NCBI RefSeq assembly: GCF_028554725.1
Contig: NC_071670.1
Span: forward strand, 54,878,501-54,942,500
Reading direction: 5' to 3'
Source of the DNA: Zeugodacus cucurbitae
Taxonomy: Eukaryota > Arthropoda > Insecta > Diptera > Tephritidae
DNA: 64,000 nucleotides
Of the stretch, positions 50,956 through 62,043 are shown piece by piece. Numbering within the stretch: the first letter of the stretch is position 1; every line of letters starts with the position of its first letter. The position numbers were made by a program, and so were the translations under genes. The notes under the pieces are model-generated. The model was not told where the DNA came from, made no database searches, and saw nothing but the letters and a program-made list of their open reading frames with translations.

Positions 50956-51764
50956 TGTTTCTTTGAATCGTTCTCATGTAAGGTTTTTAGCTGAAGTTCT
51001 GAAGTTCTCCTTATCTCTCTCTGTCGCTATTTCGTCCTCAGTGTCTCACTTTCTCTCTCTCTTTTTCGATAGTTATACCTCAGGCTCTTGGCACATTTTC
51101 TATCTCCTTTCAATACTCTCGCTTCTCTCTTCCATTTGTGCGTTATTTTGTCGAAATTTCCCTCAGATGTACACATACATTTGTCTTCTCCTACCAGCGA
51201 TAATATACATACATATACTTATTGTATTTCTGGTGTAAAAATAATTGGCCTTATTAGCTTACATATTCTAGCACATAACCTCACTTTAAGGCGACCAGTA
51301 CATACTTACATTCTTTTGTGTTATTTCTTTGTTCCTTTAACTTAATTATTAGCGCTATTGTTGGCACATTTTCCCATGTTGTTAGAGTTTAGAAAAAGAA
51401 TTATTATAGTGTTTCTTCACTCTACCTCTATTCCTTCCATTATTTCTTCCACACTTTTATACTTTTAATTTTACTATGTGCGAGCTAATGCCAATGTAAG
51501 CTACATGCAGAGCTGCCATGTCTGCTAATTTGTATGAACAACATAGTGTTTGCAAAACTATTATCCTTTCAACTTGTTCGTCCATCCATTGTGTTTCATA
51601 TTCATAGACTGTAATTATACTGTTGGAGCTAAGAATATTTACTTTTACCGACATTACATGAGCATTAGGGTGAGGCAAAAATAAATAAATTTATTGAACG
51701 AAAATTTTAGAAAAAATTGTGCAGTCTTTCGTGGTAGATTTTTAATTTTTGAAAAAAAATATGC

Positions 51765-52040
51765 ATTAGGGTGGGTCAGAAAAATGTTTTGGAGTTTTTT
51801 GGGATAGAATTTAGTTTATAATTTTAGAATTGATATTAGATAGAACGGTTAAAATTGTTGACTACTTTGTTGATAATACGACTCTCTTGAAATATCTTCA
51901 GATGAAACCAGAAAATATTAATTCCGATATTTTTTACTACAAAAGTAGCGTCGGAAACTGTTGTTAGCTTTAAAATTTTAATTCTATTTTATTTTTATCT
52001 TTTATTTATTTTTTTTCGTCGCTTTAATGACCACCCTAAT
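51765..52040. mobile_element. 276-bp MITE with TIRs and ATGC target duplication
   Basis: The left end ATTAGGGTGGGTCA and the right end, which reverse-complements to ATTAGGGTGGTCA, are inverted repeats with one indel. ATGC stands immediately outside both ends (51761-51764 and 52041-52044), a likely 4-bp target-site duplication. The interior is AT-rich without an ORF. A second isolated end, ATTAGGGTGAGGC, lies at 51664. Confidence 0.8.
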
Positions 52041-53024
52041 ATGCCTACATTTCCGCAGTATACAATGCTGTCTGCTTTACTTAAAATTAATAGCAAAAAT
52101 CAGCTTTATGTTTAGCGTATCTTATAGCTTTTGTTGTTTCATATTGTTGCTAGAAATTATTAGTGTCATATACTCTTGTTCTTCCTTTTCTGCTAATCAT
52201 TCTTTATGCTTTAGTTTTCAAAGTAGCAAAGTTGATTGCTGTAATTACAGCGATTTTTCAATTAGTCTATTTACATGGCTGTGTGTGTGAAGGTATGTAA
52301 CATAGTAGTATTTACCTTAAACTCCATAAAGTACAGTCAACCCTAGTAGATACATACATATATACATATATACATACTAAGTACAAAAGTGCAGCACATT
52401 TTGGACTCACTTCGCTGGCAAGCTTTTACAACGTTATCCGACGCTTTGCAACATTTTCCTTTACAAATACTTTATTTAATATGCGGTCTTTAAGCATATT
52501 CGTTGCGGCGTGTGTGTGTGTGTTCTTTCCTTTGTCTTCATATTAGCAGCGCGTTCTTTTTCATTTCATTAGTTAGAAATTCAATTAGAAAATGCTGTTT
52601 TAGTGCAAGTGCAAAAAGTTGGATGATTAAGACTATTATGTTTTAAAGGTTAAAGTTTTAATGCGTACATTTTTTGAGGTTATGTGGCTACTTTCATTTC
52701 AAAGTGGTTAATGGTAGTAGTGAGTACTTAGTTTGGAAATTCAAGAGAGCCAGAGAGATATTGTTACATATAAATACTATTGGCTTATAGAAGTTCAAAA
52801 ATATTTTAGTTATCTCCAATATAGGTTATAAGTAGCTTGATATGCTTATAGGAATCAAAATATGATTTTAGCATAAGACCTCAACACTGTCGGGTCGGTT
52901 CAAGTCGGATAGAAATCCTAATATGAGTCTACCATAAGACCTCTAGAGAGTCAGTTCAACATTAACGAAACAGATTCGGATTTTACTGAGTCCAAGAACC
53001 GTTGAATCCTTACAATTATTATAC

Positions 53025-53575
53025 TCTCGCATATCCTCTCTGACTTCACTTGTGAAAAAATTGTCAAAAACGGACTATAACTTTTCAAGGCCCCAAATAT
53101 CTAACATGTTGAACTCAGCACCTAACGGTAAATTTTAACCGAAAATATGGGTAAATCTCTCAGCTAATTTAATGTAATTTAGAGGAAATTGTTTTTTTTC
53201 TAATAGTGTGTCTCTGTTCCAAAAATTATTATAACCGGGTCATAACATCTTCTAGCTCCCATATAGCTAATTATAGGTTTTACAAAAATACGGTGGGATT
53301 TATTCCGCATATATGTATGTATTGGTTAATATGTGAGATATCTTAGCAAAATTAAGTGAGCGTATAGTGTACCTTGCTGGTGAAAATGACTGAAATCGGT
53401 CCAGGTATTACCTCAGCCCTCATATACTATATATGACGATTTCGTTCGTTACTCTATTAAACCAATTAAACTTTTTGCCGAATCTATGAGTAAATTTGTG
53501 CGTTATGTTAATAAAATTTCCTCAATAAATTGCGAGAATATAAAATGCTCGGTTACATCCTTCCTTAATTGTTTT
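53025..53575 (+). repeat. Mini-me-like dispersed repeat, internally deleted copy
   Basis: It starts TATACTCTCGCA and ends AATTGCGAGAATATAAAATGC...CTTCCTTAATTGTT. Phrases such as AAGGCCCCAAATATC and ATATGTGAGATATCTTAGCAAA match the copy at 23.7 kb more closely than the copies at 27, 31 and 55 kb. This indicates two subfamilies. Confidence 0.7.
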
Positions 53576-53619
53576 AAATAATATTATGAGAAGTTTGAAT
53601 TCTGGAAACTTCTTCTTCT

Positions 53620-54160
53620 TGACTGACGTAAGCACCGCTTACGCGGTTATAGCCGAGTCCAAAACAGCGCGCCACGTATCCCACCTTCAGGCAGTTTGGC
53701 GCCAATTGGTTATACCAAGCGAAGCCAGGTCCCTCTCCACCTGGTCCTTCCATCGAAGTAGAGGTCTCCCTCTTCCTCGGGTTCCACCAGCGGGTACTGC
53801 ATCGAATACTTTCAGAGCTGGAGCTCCTTCATCCATTCGAACAACATGACCTACCCAGCGTAGCCGCTGTCTTTTTATTCGCTGAACTATGTCTATGTCG
53901 TCGAATAACACATACAGCTCATCGTTCCGTCGTCTGCGGTATTCGCATTTGCCAATGTTTAAGGGACCATAAATCGTCCGCAAAATCTTTCTCTCGAAAA
54001 CTCCTAGTGCCGTCTCATCGGATGTTGACATCGTCCACGCTTCTGCACCATAAAGTAGGACGGGAATGATGATGGACTTGTAGAGTTTGGTTTTTGTTCG
54101 TCGAGAGAGGACTTTACTTTTCAATTGCCTACTCAGTCCATAGTAGCACCTGTTCTGCGT
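53620..54160 (-). pseudogene. Non-LTR retrotransposon reverse-transcriptase tail, copy A
   Basis: The minus-strand frame (to 53687) reads NRCYYGLSRQLKSKVLS, then LYGAEAWTMS, LRTIYGP and RIKRQRLRWVGHVVRMDE. This is the stretch after the catalytic core of non-LTR (LINE-type) reverse transcriptases. The catalytic YxDD motif is not present, so it is a 3' remnant. The clade is not certain; RTE-like is a guess. Beyond RCYY the sequence is unrelated to copy B. Confidence 0.85.
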
Positions 54161-55272
54161 TGGATAATCCTGGAAACACTCCCACATAAATCCTTAATTT
54201 CAGCTTACATTCTTAGTTCACTTCTCTTCCACTTTGCTTACTCTTCCTTGAACACTTATAAAAATATGCAAGACACCTGAAAGCACACATAAGACCTTCA
54301 CTTTTGATGTCTTCGAAACAATATATGCACTTACGCTTAATCCGAAGAAATAATTTCCTCCCATCTACTTTTCCAGTGAAAGAATATGGACAAAGTAGTG
54401 CAAAAGCTATAATGCCAAGTAATCCACAATGCATATATTAATTACACTCAAATGCGCATGGCAATCAATCGCGTTAAAGACCAATATGCTGATCTGTCGC
54501 CGCTAGAGTACTCAAGATGATTGGTAGCGAAGGTGAAGTCAGCAAGAAATAAAAATAAAAACAAATTTTAACGCCAACTTGAAAGCCTTTGTGCGTTTAT
54601 ACAAAGCTACTGCTGGCGGATGTCATATATACATACATATATGTATTTATATCAGATTTGAAGCTTTGTTTGTGTAAATATATGACATGACAAACGCTTG
54701 CAATTCGTTGATATATTTCATATATACATTTATATATATATAGTATATATATATTTGTAACTGAATTTGGTTGTAAAATATATGTAAGAATGCGCTTTTC
54801 CACCCAGTGTACACGTATTGTACAACAGCTCCGTTGCAATATCCGGTATTATCCTTTTTTGAAATACGACAACGTGGCGAAAAGCGAAAATGATAAGTGG
54901 TAAAATGTTCGATGACATTTGTATGTGTGAGTGCGTGTGAATAATCCATATATATTTATATATTACTTGTATAACTGTGAAATAAAATAAAATTACATAC
55001 ATAATTTATAGCTTGACCAGCGGCAGCATAAAATGTCATGTATCGTGTATAAAGCTGGTTAACAATACATTCTGAATACTTGTAGTCTTTTGAGGGCAAG
55101 AGTATATGTATCAATATAAAGCTATAGCCATATAGTATGCCCTGGGTTCAGAAATATATATAGTAGTCATGTATGCAGTACAAAAAATTAAAAAATATTG
55201 ATTTTCAAATTTTTCTGATTTCCTAGAAGAATATTTTCTATGAAGAGCTAATCTCCAACAATATTATGTACA

Positions 55273-56420
55273 ACAAGTAAGGAAGGGCTAAGTTCGGGTG
55301 TAACCGAATATTTTATACGCTCGCAATTTATTTATTTAACTTTATTTATATTATATAATACACAATTTGACCCACATATTCGTCATATATATTGTATAGA
55401 GTCCATTGAAGGTTGGAAACCATAATATTAGGTTAGAAGCACCGAGGTCCTCGTGTTCGATATATGGAGCCTTAAAAACCTATGGTCCGATTTCGGCGAT
55501 TTTTAGAATGGGCCTGCCACACTATAAACATAGTATTTGTGCAAAGTTCTGCACCGATATCTTCACTAGGGCTTACTTTATATATTGTAAAGTAAACGAT
55601 TCGATATAGGAAGTAGGCGTGGTTGTGAAGCGATTTATTTTCACAACATATCATTGGGATGTAAGGAAACTGTTGCAAACCAAGTTTCATTGAAATCGAT
55701 CGAGTAGTTCCTGAGATATGGTTTTTGACCCATAAGTGGGCGACGCCACGCCCATTTTCCATTTTGTAAAAAAAATCTGAGTGCAGCTTTCATCTGCCAT
55801 TTCTTATGTGAAATTTAGTGTTTCTGACGTTTTTCGTTAGTGAGTTAACCCACTTTTAGTAATTTCCAACCAAACCTTAGTATGGAAGGTGGGCGTGGTT
55901 ATTATCCGATTTCTTTCATTTTTGGACTGTATTAAGAAGTGGCTAAAAAAAGCGACTAAAGCTTTGGTTTATATAGCTCTATTGGTTTCCGAGATATGTA
56001 CGAAAAACCTATTTTGGGGCGGGGCCACGCCCACTTCCCCAAAAAAACTACATCCAAATATGCCCCTTCAGAGTGCGATCCTTCATCCAAATTTTATTTC
56101 CATAGCTTTATTTATGGCTTAGTTATGGCACTTTATGTGTTTTCGGTTTTCGCCATTTTGTGGGCGTGGCAGTGGTTCGATTTTGCTCATTTTCGAAAGC
56201 CAAGTTTATCAAGATATCTTAATTTTTACTCAAGTTACAGCTTGCACAGACGGACGGACGGACAGACAGACATCCGGATTTGAACTCCACTCTTCACCCT
56301 GATCACTTTGGTATATATAACCATATATGTATCTAACTCGTTTAGTTTTGGGTGTTACAAACAACCGTTATGTGAACAAAACTATAATACTCTCTAGCAA
56401 CTTTGTTACGAGAGTATAAA
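55273..56420 (-). repeat. Mini-me-like dispersed repeat, full-length copy
   Basis: Read on the minus strand it runs from TTTATACTCTCGTAACAAAG through the core ACCAAAGTGATCAGGGTG, a (GTCY)n run (56251-56271 on +), GGGCGTGGC-rich middle phrases and CATATCTCAGGAACTACTCG, to AACTTAGCCCTTCCTTACTTGT. It is the most complete copy in the window (about 1.15 kb) and the best reference for the family. Confidence 0.8.
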
Positions 56421-58299
56421 AATATTCAAAAGAATGTTTTCCAAACTCATTTCACTTTTAAGCTTACAATGATCAGCCGTATGACCTAACTACCAAGCAT
56501 TAATTATTTCTAACAATATTTTATTGTATCTATTGCAATTAACATAACCTCAAATTTGTGAAATTTCTCAAAAATTCATCCAAAATAATATTTCGATCAT
56601 TTGTACTTTGAGTTATAATCAAACTTACAACTTGCAACACACCTCAATCAACCTTTAATCCCCAACTGAGTATCCATAAATATGAAATTTTATCCAACTG
56701 AGTTAATGTGCAAATGATGAGTTGAAGTGTCACCTCCTTTTTTGTTGCCGTCATACACACACATACAACACACTGTGGGATGCCTTTTGTGCTCAACTCA
56801 TTCAGCCGTTGGCCATTCATTTGCTTCAACACTTTATGATGGTCATGTCAGTGATCAAATTACAGCGTTACGCACACATCCAGTAGGTGATTTTTCTTCA
56901 GCCTCTCTCCCCACCAGCAGTTTCGACATAATTTATTTCCTTTTGTTTCTCCACCTTTGTACTTCTTAACGATGGCTTTATTTAAGGTTTCGCACTGATT
57001 GTGGCGTTATGCGGCTCTACGCTTGATTAATTTTCAAATAAAGTTGCGCATATTCATCATGCAACATAACTGTTGTGACAATACCACTGTGTAATGTTGC
57101 AACAATAGAACGGTGTTATTGTATTAAGTGATGAAGAAATTTGTTGAAATTGATGAAAATGCCTAATGTTTTCCAGCAGATAAGCAGCAATAGAAAAAAA
57201 TCTCTAAAAATATATATTCACTCGATGATTTTGATGAGAAACTCAAATAAACATGTATAACCTAATCTATTTGTTTGCTCTTTCGTTTTCTTTCTATATT
57301 AAAAAAATTGTAAAGCTAAATTTTGGTTCAAATATAGTAGTAATAGTTCATAGTCATCTGGTCTCCTTAAGAAGCAGGCAAATGCATAATAGAAGACCCA
57401 GAAAATAATCTTCGGAAGCAATTCATTTATTGTTTTTTAATTCGTATCTTTTATAGAAAAATCGGATTTGGCACTACTCTTGAATCCACCAAAGTTTGGA
57501 GACTGTAGCTTTCTTCGTCGAGTCAAAGTCCTACGGCAACAGATATTTTGACAAATTTTTCTAATTTGTATAACTAATACTGATATCTTTTAAATTATAA
57601 CCCGCTATCGAGAGTTGGAGAAGATTTTATATTTTTAGTCGTGCAGTAATCCTTTAATATTAATTAGTATAGATAATTCAGTTAATTTTCAGCATGAAAA
57701 ATATCTTTAGTTTGTTGTCTTTATGGAAGACCTTAACGGCTCTTTTGAGCTCTGAGTTTCACAAAATTGATAATTCGTTCAGTAACTACTATTTTGAGGA
57801 ATCGATATAGATGTAGTAATATGGCCCACCATATTTGTGAACTAAAATATAAAACCATGATGGACAATAGATTAAATTCTAGGAACTATTCCAGGCTTTT
57901 AATATCATTCTATGGTACATAATTCCCATTTTTATGTTCCGATATTCAAATATATCGTCGAATCCATTCATCATTTAGTCTTGCCTAAACTCACTTGAGT
58001 GATGCATAAGGCCTAATTTTCCTTCTGAAAAATATTTTTTTAGAATCATAGGTTTAGTTTTTCTACAATTTATAGAAGCGTGTTGTCAAATCTTCCGGCT
58101 TACTTCTCTATATTGAGATTGCGTTTCACAATTCATATCTGAGCTAATAGTCCTTGGTTTAACACCAATCCGGGTCCATTCTAGTTATTTGGATCAGACT
58201 GTTCTGAGAACAGTACCTAACATCATCTAACCAACTGACCAGATTAGATAAATAATTATAGTGATATCAATTTATAAATTCTGGCACCTGCGAACATGT

Positions 58300-58843
58300 C
58301 TGGTATGACTGGCGTAGACACCGCTTACACGGTTATAGCCGAGTCCACAACAGCGCGCCACGCATCTCTCCTTTTGGCAGTTTGGCGCCAATTGGTAATA
58401 TCAAATGAAGAGAGGTCCTTCTCCACCTGGTCCTTCCATCGGCGTGAAGGTCTCTCTCTTCCTCGGTTTCCACCAGCGGGTACTGCATCGAAAACTTTCA
58501 GAGCTGGGGCACTTTCATCCATTCGAACAACATGACCCAGCCAGCGTAGCCGCTGTCTTTTTATTCGCTGAACTATGTCTATGTCGTCGAACAACACATA
58601 CAGCTCATCGTTCCATCGTCTGCGGTATTCGCCTTTGCCAATGTTTAAGGGACCATAAATCGTCCGCAAAACCTTTCTCTCGAAAACTCCTAGTGCCGTC
58701 TCATCGGATGTTGACATCGTCCACGCTTCTGCACCATAAAGTAGGACGGGAATGATGAGGGACTTGTAGAGTTTAGTTTTTGTTCGTCGAGAGAGGACTT
58801 TACTTTTCAATTGCCTACTCAGTCCATAGTAGCACCTGTTGGC
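58300..58843 (-). pseudogene. Non-LTR retrotransposon reverse-transcriptase tail, copy B
   Basis: This is the same segment as 53620-54160 in the same orientation, with GAEAWTMSTSDETALGVF, LRTIYGP and RIKRQRLRWLGHVVRMDE intact. The frame runs from about 58325 through LANRCYYGL near 58840, keeping slightly more element sequence than copy A. Identity to copy A is high over about 530 bp and ends near the same two points, so both come from the same truncated progenitor or from a duplication. Confidence 0.85.
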
Positions 58844-60175
58844 AAGAGTGTATATGTCCTACGATCTCAAATGCAATATATTTGTAAGAACCATTCAGTT
58901 TCACTCCTTCAAATAGTAATTGGAATATGAAGTGAAGAATTGCTTCCTGTATATTTACCGGCTTGCCAAAAAGCAACACAAAAAGCATTGTAACAAGCCA
59001 GAAGCGAACTCTACTGGTATAAAATGGCAAGAGCCGGTCTAAGAATTGTACAGAAAAGGTGGAGAAGAAGCAACTGTTTTCACCAGAAAGCTAGTAAATG
59101 ACAACAAAAGACTGCTGCTTCGTCGTCTTCTTTTACATTTGAAAAGGGCAATTATGTTGATTTCTTCATTTTCCAATTTTACTACTTATTCTTTTTCAAT
59201 TTCCAATTTTCTCTTTTGCACAACCGACCATTGCTGAAACAATGGCAACTGGTGAGCCAAAGCAATGAAAACAAAAAACCTTAAAAGAACAACAACAAGA
59301 AGCAATAAAAAGAAATGGTAAATGCACAAACAGTTAACAACAGAAGTAACAACAAGTAGTCGTTGTAAACGAATGCAGCACAAAAACGGATGTTGAAACT
59401 GAAATTTGTTCCGATTACATAGTCGTGGCAATTTTTAAAGCTTCCCGACAGTTTTTTAAGCTTCACTGATATTGGTTGTGATATCATATATATGTATGTA
59501 TGTGTGTGTCTATGTTTGTATGTATGTATGTCAACGCATAGCACTTTTACGCTTGAAAAAATTCAATTCGATTTACTAATTCTTTGTACTTTTTTCTTTT
59601 CTTCCAATTTTTTTTTCATACTTTTCAATCATCGCTTGTGTGGACCAACGCTTCGCCTTTGCCGTGCGTGTATCGCGTGTGCTACTGCTCCGCTTTTGCG
59701 TACCAATGTGGTTGCGCCTGTTGCGATGACTGTCAACAACAACGCTGCTGCCACTTGCCGCTCGGTCGCCTTTGACGATGCTGCCGTTTTGTTACATACA
59801 AAATCTGCCTGTCCACGCTATTTCGGCAACAACCATATTACGTTCGTGTGTGGCCAACCGACGATACTGATGCTGTTGATGCCGGTCGCATGCACGCACA
59901 CACACATTCATCTAACGGCACCCGAATCCATACAATGGTCACTGGTCAATATATCTCCGTTTCCAATTTCTCTGTGTAATGCTTTGCTACTCGGCGTTAC
60001 TGCTGGCTGTCATTACAAATTTACCGACATCGCTAACACGCAACACTCATCGTACACCAACTGCAACAACAACACAACCTCCAAAACTGTCGTCCGCCCT
60101 CTCATCTATGGTCCACACCCACAACTCGCGCTCCTGCTCGTACTCGTGCTCTTGCATTCGTCCACTCAACAACAG

Positions 60176-60451
60176 CTTACAGAAAATGTCAATCGAGCGA
60201 TGTATTCTGCAATGCACCCGGCGGTTTGGCACCCTCCGATGGTAGTCGGCTCTCCGGTCCGTGTGTGCCGAAGGAGAAACGCTGCGACGGTTATCTGGAT
60301 TGTCGTAATGGTCGTGATGAGGAAGGTTGCACCGGCATCTCGTGTCGTTTGGATCAGTTTCGCTGTGCCAACGGCCAGAAGTGTATTGATGCTTCGCTCA
60401 AGTGTAATCACAAAGACGATTGCGGTGACAAATCTGATGAACAGGGCTGCA
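60176..60451 (+). CDS. mgl: Megalin/LRP2-like receptor, exon with LDLa modules 3 and 4
   Basis: The exon encodes two LDLa modules: one with a long loop (KCQSSDVFC to RNGRDEEGC) and a standard one (CRLDQFRC to DDCGDKSDEQGC). The donor is GTAAGT at 60452, phase 1. The start was chosen by frame. The AG at 60174-60175 gives phase 1 and joins 39204 in frame. A second AG seven bases later (60181-60182) looks like a good acceptor but would shift the frame and destroy both modules. The open frame continues upstream to a stop at 60034 without any LDLa pattern, so that part is taken as intron. Confidence is high for the modules and moderate for the exact acceptor. Confidence 0.85.
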
Positions 60452-61689
60452 GTAAGTATTCAATCGTAAAATCATTCAAACCATCACAAACACTCCGCTA
60501 CTTCAGCGGACACTTGGGTGCTTAAAAACATGCATGTTTGTGCATTTGAAGCGTGTTGTCAAAGAGTTGGTGTCTGTCAAGTGTTTACCGTTACAAAAAA
60601 GAAAAAGAGTTGGATGTAGTGAGACAAAAGTGCTGCAGTTTCTCTGTGCGCAACATAGTGGTCTGCAAATGATAACAAGCCGTTATTCAAACGCTTCAAT
60701 GGCGACGTTCAACGAACATCATTCAAAATGGCCAACAGGCAACGGTGATCAATAATTTTACGTTGACTGAGAGTCAGTTGTTTTGCTGAAGCTTATGTGC
60801 AATTTATTTAAAGAACCTTCGTGTGTGGAACAGTAGATGCATTGTCAGCTTCCTTAGTCTAGTCTGTTTTCTTCCATTTTCAATTCAATTGCACCTAGCA
60901 AACAAAACTCAACTCAACAAATCATTTTTGACGCTTTGTTCCAAAGCAATGGATTACTTATAGAGCCAATCCCGAAAATTCGGTATTATTTTTCGAGATC
61001 CCGATAATATTTTTATTATATTACACCACAGCCTCATTTATTTCCATTCGATTGTACCCAGTAAATGCTTGATACTTTCATCTCTATCTCCATCCCGAAA
61101 ATTCGGGACCAATTTTTTGGGATCCTGAAAAAATATTTTTTTCCCTTATCGTCTAGCCTCACCCGTCTCTATGTACTACCTTCCTTTTGCCCTTTATTCT
61201 GAAAATTCGGGACTAAATTTCTGGTATTGATCTTAAAATGTCACTGGGGTCTTAATAAGCTAAGGCTATCTAACCAAGCACTTGATAAATCAGCGATGAT
61301 TTATACTTGACTTTATAATTCATAAATTCACAAAGCGTTTTCTGAGCTCTTTCCAAGCTCTAAAGGAGCTAAATTCCAATCTCTTTATAAAAGCTCCTCA
61401 ACCAAAATTTTCGAGATCCCGAATTCCATTTCAGAAACTGTAAACTCATAGTTCAACCTTCAACAACACATAACTTCACATCAGTAACTGAACAATACAC
61501 CAATTACTTCCTTGTTAGTTTTCTTTCTCCATTCGTACACTTCATTCGTCGCTTCTTAAGTGTGTGCCAGAAATTTGCCATCAATTCAACTCGTTTGCAT
61601 CCAAGGCACCAACAGCATTCAGCCATCATACGCATATGCATTCGCATCCTTCGCAATATTCATTCTCGATTTACTATTCTCTCTTCCAG
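60452..61689. other. Intron between LDLa exons 3 and 4
   Basis: Bounded by GTAAGT and CTCTTCCAG. It contains a degenerate array of CCCGAAAATTCGGGA-type motifs (60970-61430). The ORFs inside end or begin at splice sites and are not coding. Confidence 0.85.
60970..61430. repeat. CCCGAAAATTCGGG degenerate array
   Basis: Near-palindromic motifs CCCGAAAATTCGG, CCCGAAAATTCGGGA and CTGAAAATTCGGGA occur at 60971, 61093 and 61199, with GATCCCGA/GATCCTGA nearby (60998, 61121, 61413). Spacing is about 110-120 bp. The same signature (CCCGAAATTTCGGGATCCCGA) is seen at 41963-41984, so a dispersed satellite-like repeat is likely. Confidence 0.6.
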
Positions 61690-61944
61690 ACTTTCCACCC
61701 TGCCATCATGGACAATTTCGTTGCACGAATGCCTTGTGCATACCATCGAACTTCTATTGTGACGGCTATCACGATTGTGCGGACGAAAGTGATGAGGCCA
61801 ATTGCACGGCAATCGCATGTCCAGATAACAAGTTCCTTTGTCCACGCGGTGGCCCAAATGGCACGCCCAAGTGCATATTGAAGTCACAACTGTGCGATGG
61901 TAATCGTGATTGTGAAGATGGAAGTGATGAGGAGACCGCTTGCT
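61690..61944 (+). CDS. mgl: Megalin/LRP2-like receptor, exon with LDLa modules 5 and 6
   Basis: The exon lies between the acceptor CTCTCTTCCAG (ending 61689) and the donor GTAAGT (61945), phase 1 at both ends. It encodes two LDLa modules: CHHGQFRC to DCADESDEANC, then CPDNKFLC to DCEDGSDEETAC. Both have all six cysteines and an intact calcium cage. This brings the N-terminal ligand-binding cluster to at least six modules. From family knowledge, LRP1 has only two LDLa modules before its first EGF pair, whereas megalin has seven, so the count favours megalin. Confidence 0.92.
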
Positions 61945-62043
61945 GTAAGTTTGCCAAAAAGCGTTACGTTTTGTTTTGCACGTGACAGTTTTCCTATAAA
62001 TTACTTATTCCTTTGTCTTTCCTAATTTCAATTCCACTCACAG

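Larger units (their letters stand above)
39205..60175. other. Large intron (about 21 kb) between LDLa exons 2 and 3
   Basis: The donor is GTGAGT and the acceptor is the AG at 60174-60175. Exon phases match across it (1 and 1), so no missing exon is required, though a symmetric one could be hidden. It contains the palindrome cluster at 40.2-40.7 kb, a 0.29-kb duplication, a TTAA element, two mariner relics, a TIR MITE, two mini-me-like copies and two reverse-transcriptase fragments. Stretches in between (45.0-47.0, 48.0-50.3, 54.2-55.2, 56.4-58.3 and 58.9-60.1 kb) are AT-rich with TC, CA and TATG microsatellites and no recognised gene. Confidence 0.8.

Noticed and set aside
59640..59775. Cysteine-rich frame (CVYRVCYCS, CACCDDCQQQRCC) just upstream of exon 3
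   Set aside because: Cysteine spacing fits neither LDLa nor EGF, there is no acceptor in front of it, and the frame does not continue into exon 3.
59492..60469. 325-codon plus-strand ORF, the longest complete ORF in the window
   Set aside because: It overlaps LDLa exon 3 in a different frame, has no domain, runs through TATG, CAAC and CTCGTACTCG simple sequence, and ends just past the donor site. The exon frame with twelve correctly spaced cysteines explains the conserved part.
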